In this document: piece by piece, positions 5,187 through 5,686 of the stretch
Layout of the letters: each line of letters begins with the position of its first letter
How positions within the stretch are numbered: position 1 is the stretch's first letter
NCBI GenBank assembly: GCA_025455535.1
Contig: JALOMM010000128.1
Coordinates: 1-5,686 of the forward strand
DNA length: 5,686 nt
Direction: 5' to 3'
Source of the DNA: Bacteroidales bacterium
Lineage (GTDB): Bacteria; Bacteroidota; Bacteroidia; Bacteroidales; VadinHA17
Notes under the pieces: generated by a model
Database searches by the model: none
The model's input: only the letters and a program-made list of their open reading frames with translations
What the model was told of the DNA's origin: nothing
Position numbers and translations under genes: made by a program

Positions 5187-5686
5187 ATGAACTGGATTGA
5201 CTTCTTAATCATCGCTCTCCTTGGCTTCGGACTGATCAAGGGTTATATGGACGGCATCATCATTGAGCTTGCCGAGCTGGCAGCCCTGATCCTCGGTGTC
5301 TGGGGCGCCATACACTTCTCAGGCTGGACAGCAGCCAGGATGTCAGGATGGTTCGATATGCAGACGCAATGGCTTGGATTAATAGCCTTTGCAGTGACTT
5401 TCGGCATAATTGTCGTCATGGTTAACCTTATCGGCCGGTTGATTGACACGGTTATGAAGGCTGTTGCCCTCGGCTTCGTCGTCAGAGTGCTCGGCGCCAT
5501 CTTCGGCATCATCAAGACAGCACTTATATTAAGCGTGCTCTTCGTCTTCCTCAACACCATCAATGAGAAGAAGAGCTTCCTGCCTGCAAACACCATCAGC
5601 AACTCCTATCTCTATAACCCGATTGCCGATCTCGTGCCCTCAATCTTCCCCATACTGGAGGGAGGGAATCTTCTTGACAGCTTCAA
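5187..5686 (+). CDS. CvpA family membrane protein; 3' end outside window
   Basis: The plus-strand frame is open from ATG 5187 to the right edge (166 complete codons) with no stop. MNWIDFLIIALLGFGLIKGYMDGIIIEL is the typical CvpA opening. Four membrane segments are visible at about residues 5-22, 25-44, 63-84 and 101-122, with the family's polar GYMDG turn between the first two and NLIGRLID then LGAIFGIIKTALILS in the second half. Residues 123-166 form a hydrophilic tail beginning LNTINEKKSF. Members are usually 160-200 residues, so probably only the last few residues are missing. CvpA was named for colicin V production in E. coli, and its inner-membrane function is not settled. The gene follows two heptamer repeats, 93 nt after the acetyltransferase, so it may have its own promoter. 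No Shine-Dalgarno is present. Confidence 0.88.
   Translation, partial: MNWIDFLIIALLGFGLIKGYMDGIIIELAELAALILGVWGAIHFSGWTAARMSGWFDMQTQWLGLIAFAVTFGIIVVMVNLIGRLIDTVMKAVALGFVVRVLGAIFGIIKTALILSVLFVFLNTINEKKSFLPANTISNSYLYNPIADLVPSIFPILEGGNLLDSF

Noticed and set aside
5243..5602. Minus-strand 119-codon open frame
   Set aside because: It lies wholly antisense to the well-supported CvpA-type gene. Its Met/Thr/Ile-rich translation is what antisense reading of membrane-protein codons produces.

Overview
The window looks like chromosomal DNA from a Bacteroidota bacterium, probably Bacteroidales or Marinilabiliales. The base composition is moderate, no gene has a convincing Shine-Dalgarno sequence, and the leaders before start codons are AT-rich. 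The proteins read like Bacteroidota versions of their families. No phage, transposon, CRISPR, tRNA or rRNA signal was seen. The assignment rests on protein resemblance and leader style only.

Layout. The left fifth is on the minus strand. A class I SAM-dependent methyltransferase (768 down to the left edge) runs off the window, and upstream of it lies a 70-residue remnant of an aldo/keto reductase (1120-908). Between them are a hairpin and a degenerate hexanucleotide repeat. From 1220 rightwards everything is on the plus strand: a RbsD/FucU-type sugar mutarotase, a secreted multidomain alpha/beta hydrolase, a HAD-IA phosphatase, a DUF3788 protein, a maltose O-acetyltransferase-type hexapeptide-repeat acyltransferase and, after a heptanucleotide repeat, a CvpA-type membrane protein that runs off the right edge.

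How the genes may work together. Gaps from fucU to the acetyltransferase are 53 nt or less, so 1220-5093 could be one transcript. The mutarotase, the sugar-phosphatase-like HAD protein, the sugar acetyltransferase and the secreted esterase all suit carbohydrate or ester scavenging and sugar housekeeping. They do not form a recognisable single pathway, and the order could be coincidental. The cvpA-like gene probably belongs to a separate unit.

The most unusual observation is that the two adjacent minus-strand genes both appear to have lost an internal segment while staying in frame. The methyltransferase lacks the glycine-rich SAM-binding motif I. The aldo/keto reductase goes straight from its N-terminal catalytic Asp/Tyr region to what resembles its C-terminal helix. 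This is either local gene decay or an assembly problem. I see no convincing new defence, mobile or RNA system here.
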